Below, one piece after another: positions 35,745 through 42,987 of a stretch of 64,000 nucleotides of DNA (positions are counted from its first letter, which is position 1; every line of letters begins with the position of its first letter). The DNA is from Sphingomonas sp. Leaf242 (GTDB lineage: Bacteria; Pseudomonadota; Alphaproteobacteria; Sphingomonadales; Sphingomonadaceae), in the NCBI RefSeq assembly GCF_001422045.1, contig NZ_LMLW01000007.1:434001-498000 (forward strand). The letters are read 5' to 3'. Below the pieces are notes generated by a model. The model saw nothing but the letters and a program-made list of their open reading frames with translations, ran no database searches and had not been told where the DNA came from. Position numbers and translations under genes: made by a program.

Positions 35745-36089
35745 ATGAATGGACAGACGATAGCGGTGCAGATCGCCGCCGCGGGCGACGATGCGTGGTT
35801 TGCCAAGCGTACGGACCGTCGGTTGCGACTCCGGAACACGATCCCGGGCGAATTCAACGACGTCGACGGCGAACCGCCGGTCGGGATGGCCTGGCGGACG
35901 ATCGTGATCGAAGCACAACCCGGCGCGCGCAGCCGGCAAGCCATCGCCTTGCCGCTTGGCACCGACATCGAGCAGTTCACCGACGAGGCACTGTTCGAGC
36001 TATTCGTTCAGGTGGCACCGCCAGGTGCACGGCAGGTGATCGCCTCACTCCGCAAGGTCAAGCTTCCCGCCGCGACCGGTGCCTCTTAA
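35745..36089 (+). CDS. Small hypothetical protein
   Basis: This 114-residue protein is not recognised. It starts after GAGGAA, lacks a signal peptide and has a balanced charged composition: MNGQTIAVQIAAAGDDAWFA, then LRNTIPGEFNDVDGEPPVGM, a strand IVIEAQPGARSRQAIALPLG and a C-terminal helix. Third codon positions are GC-rich, supporting coding. It is divergent from the siderophore receptor across the Fur-like site, so it may share iron control. A hairpin follows at 36231-36275. Confidence 0.65.
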   Translation: MNGQTIAVQIAAAGDDAWFAKRTDRRLRLRNTIPGEFNDVDGEPPVGMAWRTIVIEAQPGARSRQAIALPLGTDIEQFTDEALFELFVQVAPPGARQVIASLRKVKLPAATGAS

Positions 36090-36230
36090 GGTCAGGGTCC
36101 AGGGGATCATCGGCATACCGGGCAATAATCGGGATGGACGACCGCCAAACTGGACGAACGGAAGTTTTCAACGGCGTCGGCCGTGTTAGCTTGCCCATAG
36201 AGACGCGCGTCGATCGATGAAGCGTCCACG

Positions 36231-36275
36231 GCGCCCCGCCCGGATACGAGAGTGTCGCACGGACGGGCGGGGCGC
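36231..36275. terminator. Strong hairpin between convergent genes
   Basis: GCGCCCCGCCCG and CGGGCGGGGCGC form a perfect 12-base inverted repeat with a 21-base loop, followed by CTTCTCCCT. It separates the small gene (plus) and astB (minus), so it is a plausible bidirectional terminator. Confidence 0.6.
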
Positions 36276-36291
36276 TTCTCCCTAGTAACGC

Positions 36292-37581
36292 TCAGACTTC
36301 GTCGGGGCCGAAGCCAAGCGCTCGGGTTAGCGTGGCGCGCGCGCGCGTGCAGCGTTCCCAAAGTCGCGGATCGCCGAGGTCATCAGAGCCGATCGCCTCC
36401 GGCCATTCGCGGGCGACGACGTCTTCGATCCGGGTGCAGATCGTTTCGTCGAGCAGGAACCGGGGATCGATCGACGCCAGCGCGTCCTCGTCGACCTGGA
36501 CGCGCAACCGCAGGCAGGCGGGGCCGCCGCCGTTGCGCATCGATTCCCGGACATCGACCACTTCAAGCCGGCGGATCGGACCGCCATCCGCGATCTGCTC
36601 GGTCAACCACGTCCATACCGCGGCATCCTCCCGCGCTTCGGCTGGAAGCACGAGGGTCATCGTACCGTCAGTCGCAGTGACGAGTTGCGAGTTGAACAGA
36701 TAGGTCCCGATAGCGGTCTTCAGGCTGACCCTGTCGGCGGGCACGGCTAGGATCACCACGTCCGGCACGAGCCGGTGCAGGTCGCTATAGAACGCCTGCG
36801 GGTCGGCGAAGGCATGCTCGTGGGTGAAGAGAACGTGCCCGTTAGCGACCGCGACGACGTCGTTGTGGAATGCACCGGCTGCGATCGCGGCGTCGCTTTG
36901 CCGGACCATCAGCGTGCGCGCGGGATCGAGGCCGTGGCGACGCGCGACCGCTTCGCTTGCGGTGCGTGACTGGCGAGACGGGAAGCCGCCGGCGTGTCCC
37001 TCACCATAGACGAAGATCTCGACGCCACTGCCGCCCGCTTGCTGCACGATCCGCATGAAGTTCGCCGCGCCTTCGTCGCCGAAGGCAGCGGGGACGGGAG
37101 CATGGACGCGGAAGAAGCGCGCATCGCCAAACGCGAGCCGCAGCTGACGCTCGGTCTGTCCACACTCGCTCGCGCGATGCGGCATGGTCGACAGGTTCGC
37201 CACCGAGATATGGCAAAGCCCATTGGCGGTGTCGGGGGCGGGCGATACCGTCCCGGCATTCGCGGTCCACATCGCCGACGCGGAGAAGGCGTTGGCGACT
37301 AGCGCTCGGTCGGCGTTCCAGGCCGAGGCAAGCACCTCGGCATCGCTGCCGACAAAGCCCAGCGCGCGGAGCCAGTCGATATTCGGGCGGACGTGTGGGA
37401 GAAAGAGGCCCTGCCTGAATCCCAACGCGATCAGCCGGCGCATCTTCACGACGCCCTGGAGCGCGGCAAGCCGAGGCGCCGACACGGCACCCGCATTGTT
37501 CGCCGACGCCAGATTGCCGATCGAGAGCCCCGCGTAATTGTGCGTCGGGCCGACCAGCCCGTCGAAATTGACCTCGATCAC
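36292..37581 (-). CDS. astB: N-succinylarginine dihydrolase
   Basis: This 429-residue enzyme of the arginine succinyltransferase pathway converts N2-succinylarginine to succinylornithine, CO2 and ammonia. It matches AstB throughout: EVNFDGLVGPTHNYAGLSIG, LPHVRPNIDWLRALG, MWTANAGTVSPAPDT, the active-site His in AGAFHNDVVAVANGHVLFTH and the nucleophile Cys in RNGGGPACLRLRVQV. I choose the GTG at 37581 because GGGAGAGG lies six bases upstream and the family begins at VIEVNFDG; the ATG ten codons earlier has no ribosome site. The other ast genes are absent from the window. Confidence 0.93.
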   Translation of the reverse strand: MIEVNFDGLVGPTHNYAGLSIGNLASANNAGAVSAPRLAALQGVVKMRRLIALGFRQGLFLPHVRPNIDWLRALGFVGSDAEVLASAWNADRALVANAFSASAMWTANAGTVSPAPDTANGLCHISVANLSTMPHRASECGQTERQLRLAFGDARFFRVHAPVPAAFGDEGAANFMRIVQQAGGSGVEIFVYGEGHAGGFPSRQSRTASEAVARRHGLDPARTLMVRQSDAAIAAGAFHNDVVAVANGHVLFTHEHAFADPQAFYSDLHRLVPDVVILAVPADRVSLKTAIGTYLFNSQLVTATDGTMTLVLPAEAREDAAVWTWLTEQIADGGPIRRLEVVDVRESMRNGGGPACLRLRVQVDEDALASIDPRFLLDETICTRIEDVVAREWPEAIGSDDLGDPRLWERCTRARATLTRALGFGPDEV

Positions 37582-37735
37582 GACAATCCTCTCCCGTACT
37601 GTCCGCGTCATACGACTGAACAGTAGCGCGTCGGACCGCGATCACGCCAGCCGGCGCGCTGAGAAATCAGACGATTTGCGCAAGCGTCACAGCCGGGCCC
37701 GCGACGGCGGAGATCGCAGCGTAGGATGCAAAATG

Positions 37736-37763
37736 TTCGGGGAAAGCAGGGCTGAACCCCGAA
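37736..37763. terminator. Possible hairpin downstream of tRNA-Pro
   Basis: TTCGGGG and CCCCGAA form a seven-base inverted repeat with a 14-base loop, ten bases beyond the tRNA 3' end on the minus strand. On the minus strand T-rich sequence precedes rather than directly follows the stem, so this is weak. Confidence 0.3.
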
Positions 37764-37773
37764 AAATCGGCAA

Positions 37774-37850
37774 TGGTCGGGGCGATAGGATTCGAACCTA
37801 CGACCCCTGGACCCCGAGACCAGTGCGCTACCAGACTGCGCCACGCCCCG
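37774..37850 (-). tRNA. tRNA-Pro(CGG)
   Basis: A 77-base cloverleaf including the encoded CCA. The acceptor arms are CGGGGCG and CGCCCCG, the D arm GCGC...GCGC with loop AGTCTGGTA, the anticodon loop CTCGGGG (anticodon CGG, read after T33), and the T arm has GTTCGAATC. There is a T-T opposition at the base of the anticodon loop (31-39). Discriminator base A. Confidence 0.93.
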
Positions 37851-38139
37851 ACAACATTGCCGGTGAGCGCCCTAGCCGCGACATCTCGAACGTTCAAGAC
37901 AAATATCCTGCTACGATCGATTGGAAGAGCTCGTAGCGGGAAGCTGCACCGGGATGGCGGTTCTTTTATCGGGGCCGGCCGGTAACCTGGATCAAGCCTG
38001 CACATCGAGAACTCGTTTTGCCGCCGAAACGGATTGTGCGGCGATTGTCCGGGGTATCGCAAGAGCGCAGCGTCGTTGGAACGCGGATTGCCGATACGAA
38101 ACAGCCGCCGCGTTTTCTCGAAACTCCAGGAGAGCAGAC

Positions 38140-38424
38140 ATGCCTAGCGAACAGGAAATCAACGACATCGTCGCCCGCGTTTCGGCGCAGGTGCTGCGCG
38201 AAGTGAAAAGCAGCGAGCAAGTGTTCCGGATCGGCGACCTCAGCACGCATGTGATCGACCTCGGCAAGGGCGGCGATGCGGCCTGGACGATTTCGTACAG
38301 CACCGCGGCCGCAACGCTCGACGGCGGGACGCGCATCCGCACGCTCGACGAGGTCGCATGGACGATCAGCTACAGCACCTCGAAGCCGACGCTTACCGAG
38401 CGCGGTATCGAACAGAAGAACTAG
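38140..38424 (+). CDS. 94-residue protein with a duplicated AWTISYST motif (possible modified-peptide precursor)
   Basis: I do not recognise this family. The ATG at 38140 follows AGGAGAG. An amphipathic helical N-terminal half (MPSEQEINDIVARVSAQVLR, EVKSSEQVFRIGDLSTHVID) leads into LGKGGDA and then AWTISYST at residues 48-55, repeated exactly at 73-80 with a 25-residue period. Both copies are followed by a TL after three variable residues (AAATL, SKPTL). The copies use different serine codons (TCG versus AGC), so the repeat is kept at protein level. Four bases separate its stop from an M29-like peptidase gene, which is followed by a methyltransferase. A leader plus two cores is one reading; a structural repeat is the alternative. 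There is no signal peptide. Confidence 0.75.
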   Translation: MPSEQEINDIVARVSAQVLREVKSSEQVFRIGDLSTHVIDLGKGGDAAWTISYSTAAATLDGGTRIRTLDEVAWTISYSTSKPTLTERGIEQKN

Positions 38425-38428
38425 GGCG

Positions 38429-39574
38429 ATGGACGGGAAGATCTGGCGCGGGGTTCAGTCCCTGCTGGACGCCTATGTCCGGATCGCCGGCGGCGACACC
38501 GCGGTCATCCTCTATACGAGCGATAGCCAACGGTCCGCCGCCCTAGTCTGCGCCGCGCTCGAGATGCGCGCCATCCCCACGATACGCGTGTGGATGGCGC
38601 CGCTCGTCGACGAGACGTTCGAGGAGAGGCTCATTGCGGTCTTGCCCGCGGTCGATGCGTTCGCGGGGCGGCTGATCCTGTTGTCGTTCGAACGCGATAC
38701 CTTTTCGCATACCGGCGCGCTGACCCGCGCGTTGTCGGTATATCCGCCGGAACGCCTGCGGATATACCGCTCGATCAGCGCCAGCGACAGCCTGTTCGCG
38801 GATGCTCTGCTCGCGACCCCCGACGAACTTTCGCGACGCAACGTCGCGATCCTCGAACGGTTGACGCGCGCGTCGCACCTGCGGATCACGACGCGGGGCG
38901 GCGCCGATCTTGAGGTCACGCTTGATGCCAGGCACCGCTGGATCAGCAACCGCGGCCGTGCGCGCGAGGGCGGCACGGTGATCCTGCCGGCGGGTGAGGT
39001 TGCGACATTTCCAGCGGAGATTTCGGGCATTCACGTCGCGGACTTCGCCTATAACGTGAACGCGATCACCGAAGACGACGTGCGGCTGGAGACCTTTCCG
39101 GTAACGATCGAAATTGAAGGCGGGCGGGTCGTCGCGCATCGCTGCGAGGATCCGCGGACGATGCGGTTCCTCGACTCTGCATTGACCACGCATTGCGCCT
39201 ACAATGTCGGCGAGCTTGGTTTCGGCACGAACTTCGGCATCGGTGAGCCGATCGCGATGAATTCGCACATCAACGAGCGTCGGCCAGGCGTCCATATCGG
39301 GCTCGGCCAGCATAACCAGGACCCGGGCGTGGTCGGCTATCAATGTGCGATCCACCTCGACCTTATCGCGCGCGGCGGGATCGTCGAGGTCGACGGGAGC
39401 GGTGATGTCATCGATCTCGAGCATCTGTTGCCGTCGGACGCACCGCATCCCGAAAGCACGCGCGACGAAGACGTGTTTTCGCCCGACACGTTGCAGATCG
39501 AGGACGGCGACTGCTGCGGGTTGTTGTCGGACGGCGTGCTCACGCCGTGCCCTGCGCCACTGGTCGCGGCATGA
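38429..39574 (+). CDS. M29-like aminopeptidase-fold metalloprotein
   Basis: This 381-residue protein resembles peptidase family M29 (AmpS/aminopeptidase T), but weakly. The putative metal ligands are conserved in order: Glu190 in ILPAGEVATFP, Glu262 in NVGELGFGTNFGIGE, His289 in GVHIGLGQHN, and His309/Asp311 in CAIHLDLIARGG. The N-terminal half is divergent. It may be an aminopeptidase or a related hydrolase/ligase that acts on the upstream 94-residue protein (inference). Its stop overlaps the methyltransferase start (ATGA), so the three genes are one translationally coupled unit. Confidence 0.75.
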   Translation: MDGKIWRGVQSLLDAYVRIAGGDTAVILYTSDSQRSAALVCAALEMRAIPTIRVWMAPLVDETFEERLIAVLPAVDAFAGRLILLSFERDTFSHTGALTRALSVYPPERLRIYRSISASDSLFADALLATPDELSRRNVAILERLTRASHLRITTRGGADLEVTLDARHRWISNRGRAREGGTVILPAGEVATFPAEISGIHVADFAYNVNAITEDDVRLETFPVTIEIEGGRVVAHRCEDPRTMRFLDSALTTHCAYNVGELGFGTNFGIGEPIAMNSHINERRPGVHIGLGQHNQDPGVVGYQCAIHLDLIARGGIVEVDGSGDVIDLEHLLPSDAPHPESTRDEDVFSPDTLQIEDGDCCGLLSDGVLTPCPAPLVAA

Positions 39575-40338
39575 ACTACTGGACCGCAGCGCCAGACATC
39601 GTCGACGCGTTCGTGCAGCCGGGTGGGCATGGAGGCGCCAGTATCCCGCTCGAACTGATGCTGCGTACGCTGACCGCGGTGTTGCCCGAGCGGCCATTGC
39701 GCTTGGTCGATCTCGGGGGTGGCGACGCAACGCTGGCGGTTCGGCTGGCGATGGCGGGGCATGAGGTCGTGGTCCAGGATATCGACCCGCAGATGATCGC
39801 GCTCGGCGAGCAGCGACTCGCGCGCGGCCCCGGCGCGATCCGCGACCGGGTCCGGCTGATCTGCGCGGATGGCGCGACGATGGCGGCGGACCAGGCGGAA
39901 GTCGCCGATCTCGTCTGCTGCCATAGCGTCTTGATGTACGAGGATGATCCCGCGCCGCTGGTCCGCACCGCGGTCGCGCTGTGCAAGACGGGCGGTCTCG
40001 TGTCGATCGTAGCGATCAACCCGGCGGCGGCGGCGATGCGATCGGGACTGGCGCAGCGGTGGGCCGAGGCGCGCATCGCGCTGGAGACGGGCAGCGACGC
40101 GCATGGTCCCTATGCCGCGAGTCGTAATCATACGCGTGCAACGGTCGAGGGGCTGCTGAGCGAGGCGGGTGCCGGGATCGTCGAATGGTCGGGTATCGGC
40201 ATCTTTACCGATCACCACACTGGCCCGATCTTGGCGGACGAACCCGAGGACGTGTTGCGCGCCGAATGGCTGGCGGGCCGGCTGGACCCGTATCGGCAGG
40301 TCGCGCGCTGCTATCATCTCATCGCGCGCAAGCTTTAG
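39571..40338 (+). CDS. Class I SAM-dependent methyltransferase, CmoM-like
   Basis: This 255-residue protein has the SAM-binding motif I LVDLGGGDATLAVRLA (about residues 45-60), the acidic end of strand 2 in VVVQDIDPQMIALGEQ, motif II/III region ADLVCCHSVLMYEDDP and GGLVSIVAINP. Overall shape and the C-terminal QVARCYHLIARK resemble E. coli CmoM and related methyltransferases. The substrate is not identified; its tight coupling to the M29-like and small-protein genes suggests a shared small-molecule or peptide substrate rather than tRNA. Confidence 0.82.
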   Translation: MNYWTAAPDIVDAFVQPGGHGGASIPLELMLRTLTAVLPERPLRLVDLGGGDATLAVRLAMAGHEVVVQDIDPQMIALGEQRLARGPGAIRDRVRLICADGATMAADQAEVADLVCCHSVLMYEDDPAPLVRTAVALCKTGGLVSIVAINPAAAAMRSGLAQRWAEARIALETGSDAHGPYAASRNHTRATVEGLLSEAGAGIVEWSGIGIFTDHHTGPILADEPEDVLRAEWLAGRLDPYRQVARCYHLIARKL

Positions 40339-40383
40339 GTCGGCCGTCTATCCCCCGCGCGGCGTCGCTGCTAGGAGCGCGCC

Positions 40384-42204
40384 ATGACTCCGCTCGACCG
40401 CATCCGCAATTTTTCCATCATCGCCCATATCGACCATGGCAAGTCGACGCTCGCCGACCGGCTGATCCAGGAAACTGGCGGCCTCACCGCGCGCGAAATG
40501 TCCGAGCAGGTGCTCGACAACATGGACATCGAGAAGGAGCGCGGGATCACGATCAAGGCGCAGACCGTGCGCCTTGCGTATCACGCGAAGGACGGCCTCG
40601 ATTACGTCCTCAACCTGATGGACACGCCGGGCCATGTCGACTTCGCCTATGAGGTGAGCCGCAGCCTGGCCGCGTGCGAAGGCGCGCTCCTGGTGGTCGA
40701 TGCCGCGCAGGGCGTCGAGGCGCAGACGCTCGCGAACGTGTACCAGTCGATCGAGCACGACCACGAGATCGTGCCGGTGATCAACAAAATCGACCTTCCA
40801 GCCGCCGAGCCCGAGAAGGTCCGCAAGGAAATCGAGGACGTGATCGGCATCGACGCGTCCGAGGCGGTGCTCGCGTCGGCGAAGTCCGGGATCGGCATCG
40901 TCGAGATCCTCGAGGCGATCGTCACCAAGATCCCGCCACCCAGCGGCGACCCGGAGGCGCCGCTGAAGGCGATGCTGGTCGACAGCTGGTACGACCCGTA
41001 TCTCGGCGTCGTTATCCTGGTGCGCGTGATCGATGGCGTCCTGAAAAAGGGCCAGCAGATCAAGTTCATGCAGACCGGCACGATGCATCTGGTCGACCGG
41101 GTCGGTTGTTTCCGCCCGAAAATCGAGCAGCTGACTGAGCTCGGCACCGGCGAGATGGGCTTCATCACCGCGCAGATCAAAGAGGTCGCGCAGACGCGCG
41201 TCGGCGACACGATCACCGATGCCAAGCGGCCTGCGCTCGAAGCGCTCGCGGGCTTCAAGGAAGTCCAGCCGGTCGTGTTCTGCGGGATGTTCCCGGTCGA
41301 TGCCGCCGAGTTCGAGAAGCTGCGCGAGAGCATCAGTAAGCTGCGGCTGAACGATGCGAGCTTCTCGTTCGAGATGGAGACGTCGGCGGCATTGGGCTTC
41401 GGCTTCCGCTGCGGGTTCCTCGGGCTGCTGCATCTGGAGATCATCCAGGAGCGGCTGACGCGCGAATATGATCTGGACCTGATCACCACCGCGCCGTCCG
41501 TCGTCTATGAGATCGAACTGACCCACCCCGATCCGTCCGGCACGACGCATATCGAGCTGCACAACCCCGCCGACATGCCCGAGCCGAACAAGATCGCGAC
41601 GATCAGCGAACCGTGGATCGAGGCGACGATCTATGTTCCCGACGAGTATCTCGGCAGCGTCCTGAAGCTCTGTCAGGACCGCCGCGGCATCCAGAAGAAC
41701 CTGACCTATGTTGGCGGTCGCGCGCAGGCGACCTACGAACTGCCGCTGAACGAGGTCGTGTTCGATTTCTACGATCGGCTGAAGTCGATGTCGAAGGGAT
41801 ATGCGAGCTTCGATTATCACCAGATCGGCTACCGCGAGGGCGACCTCGTCAAGATGGGTATCCTGGTCAACGAGGAGCCAGTCGACGCGCTCAGCATGAT
41901 CGTCCACCGCGGCACCGCCGAAGTGCGCGGCCGGGGCATGGTCGAGCGGCTCAAGGAACTGATTCCGCGCCATCTGTTCAAGATTCCGATCCAGGCGGCG
42001 ATCGGCGGCAAGGTGATCGCGCGCGAGACGATCAGCGCGATGCGCAAGGACGTGACCGCGAAGTGTTACGGTGGCGACGCGAGCCGCAAGAAGAAGCTTC
42101 TGGAAAAGCAGAAGAAGGGCAAGCTGAAGATGCGCGAATATGGTTCGGTCAGCATCCCTCAGGAGGCGTTCATTGCCGCGCTGAGGATGGGCGACGACGC
42201 CTGA
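40384..42204 (+). CDS. lepA: Elongation factor 4
   Basis: This 606-residue GTPase is a full-length LepA, which back-translocates or remodels ribosomes. GTPase motifs are clear: [14 protein letters not shown] (G1), RGIT (G2), DTPGHVDF (G3), NKIDLPAA (G4) and SAKSGIG. The LepA-specific C-terminal domain is present ([40 protein letters not shown]). It begins 45 bases after the methyltransferase; it is a housekeeping gene and probably not part of that cluster. Confidence 0.97.
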   Translation: MTPLDRIRNFSIIAHIDHGKSTLADRLIQETGGLTAREMSEQVLDNMDIEKERGITIKAQTVRLAYHAKDGLDYVLNLMDTPGHVDFAYEVSRSLAACEGALLVVDAAQGVEAQTLANVYQSIEHDHEIVPVINKIDLPAAEPEKVRKEIEDVIGIDASEAVLASAKSGIGIVEILEAIVTKIPPPSGDPEAPLKAMLVDSWYDPYLGVVILVRVIDGVLKKGQQIKFMQTGTMHLVDRVGCFRPKIEQLTELGTGEMGFITAQIKEVAQTRVGDTITDAKRPALEALAGFKEVQPVVFCGMFPVDAAEFEKLRESISKLRLNDASFSFEMETSAALGFGFRCGFLGLLHLEIIQERLTREYDLDLITTAPSVVYEIELTHPDPSGTTHIELHNPADMPEPNKIATISEPWIEATIYVPDEYLGSVLKLCQDRRGIQKNLTYVGGRAQATYELPLNEVVFDFYDRLKSMSKGYASFDYHQIGYREGDLVKMGILVNEEPVDALSMIVHRGTAEVRGRGMVERLKELIPRHLFKIPIQAAIGGKVIARETISAMRKDVTAKCYGGDASRKKKLLEKQKKGKLKMREYGSVSIPQEAFIAALRMGDDA

Positions 42205-42206
42205 GA

Positions 42207-42221
42207 CCAAGCTCTGCTTGG
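42207..42221. terminator. Small hairpin after lepA
   Basis: CCAAGC-TCT-GCTTGG, a perfect six-base stem three bases after the lepA stop. No T-tract follows, so termination is uncertain. Confidence 0.35.
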
Positions 42222-42346
42222 ACGAGGATAAGCGTCGAGCCGGACGGCGACCGGCCGAGCTTGTCTTCGGTCGTGTCGTCCGACGACGCGGCTTTGCCGC
42301 GGCGCGGCTACGTTGCATTCGGCAGCGATAGGCGTAGGCTCGCGTG

Positions 42347-42535
42347 ATGGCGCAAGTCTCATCCAAACCCTTCGAGTCCGGGTCCTCGATCTCGGCAGAA
42401 GCTTATGATCGCTGGATACGCGAAAAGGTCGCGCGGTCGTTGGCAGATCCTCGTCCATCGATTTCACACGAAGATGCCGTCGCCGCAATGAGATCGGTTT
42501 TAGCCCCCACCGATCGATCAGGCGGAGATCGCTGA
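42347..42535 (+). CDS. Antitoxin of a ParDE/RelBE-type pair
   Basis: This 62-residue protein (MAQVSSKPFESGSSISAEAY, DRWIREKVARSLADPRPSIS, HEDAVAAMRSVLAPTDRS) has the pattern of short ParD/RelB-like antitoxins: a disordered tail, a helix around the EAYDRWIREKVARSLADPRP segment, and the phrase SISHEDAVAAMRSVL typical of stabilisation-type antitoxins. No classical ribosome site precedes the ATG (a GTG lies one codon upstream). It overlaps a toxin-like frame directly downstream. Confidence 0.72.
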   Translation: MAQVSSKPFESGSSISAEAYDRWIREKVARSLADPRPSISHEDAVAAMRSVLAPTDRSGGDR

Positions 42536-42804
42536 AGCTCATCTGGCGCCCTGAGGCGGTCGAAGATGCCACTACAATTCTCGATTATGTCGCCGATCGA
42601 AATAGGGACGCAGCCGAGCGGCTGTCGACATCGATCGCGGCATGCGCTGACCGTCTTGCCGATCACCCATTCATGTACCGACCAGGCAGGGCTGACGGTA
42701 CGCGCGAAGCTGTCGTGCACCCCAACTATCTTCTCATCTATCGAGTCGTGCCGGGCATGATCGAGATCGTCAACGTCGTGCATGCGCGCCGGGATTATCC
42801 GTGA
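42532..42804 (+). CDS. RelE/ParE-family toxin, likely CTG start
   Basis: The frame encodes KLIWRPEAVEDATTILDYVA, DRNRDAAERLSTSIAACADR, LADHPFMYRPGRADGTREAV, VHPNYLLIYRVVPGMIEIVN and VVHARRDYP, a full 90-residue RelE/ParE ribonuclease/gyrase-poison fold with the C-terminal HARRDYP. No ATG, GTG or TTG precedes it in frame. A CTG at 42532 overlaps the antitoxin stop (CTGA) and has GGAG four bases upstream, so CTG is the best start. The only ATGs in frame fall inside the conserved fold, so without this start the gene would be missed or look broken. Confidence 0.72.
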   Translation: MKLIWRPEAVEDATTILDYVADRNRDAAERLSTSIAACADRLADHPFMYRPGRADGTREAVVHPNYLLIYRVVPGMIEIVNVVHARRDYP

Positions 42805-42987
42805 TCTCTGTAACCAACTGTCATCATACCAACACAATCCCCGCCTAACCGCCGGATCGGGGAGTGAGCGTCGCGAGGCGTCGTCGAGCCGTCCGGGGAG
42901 GGCGGTCGAGGACAAGCCGCGACGTTGTATTTTTGGGATGTGCGGTCGGTCGTCAGGGACGGCGCCGCATTATTGGGGAATAGAATT

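Noticed and set aside
37774..37850. tRNA-Pro as an island attachment site
   Set aside because: No direct repeat of the tRNA 3' end, no integrase and no change in base composition are visible on either side.
37921..38139. N-terminal extension of the 94-residue AWTISYST protein
   Set aside because: The extension has no ribosome site and a non-coding-like composition; a clear AGGAGAG site precedes the ATG at 38140.
42820..42837. A third Pho-box-like site (CTGTCAT) before the TonB receptor at 42988
   Set aside because: Only one unit matches; the base run 11 positions later (CCAACAC) does not.
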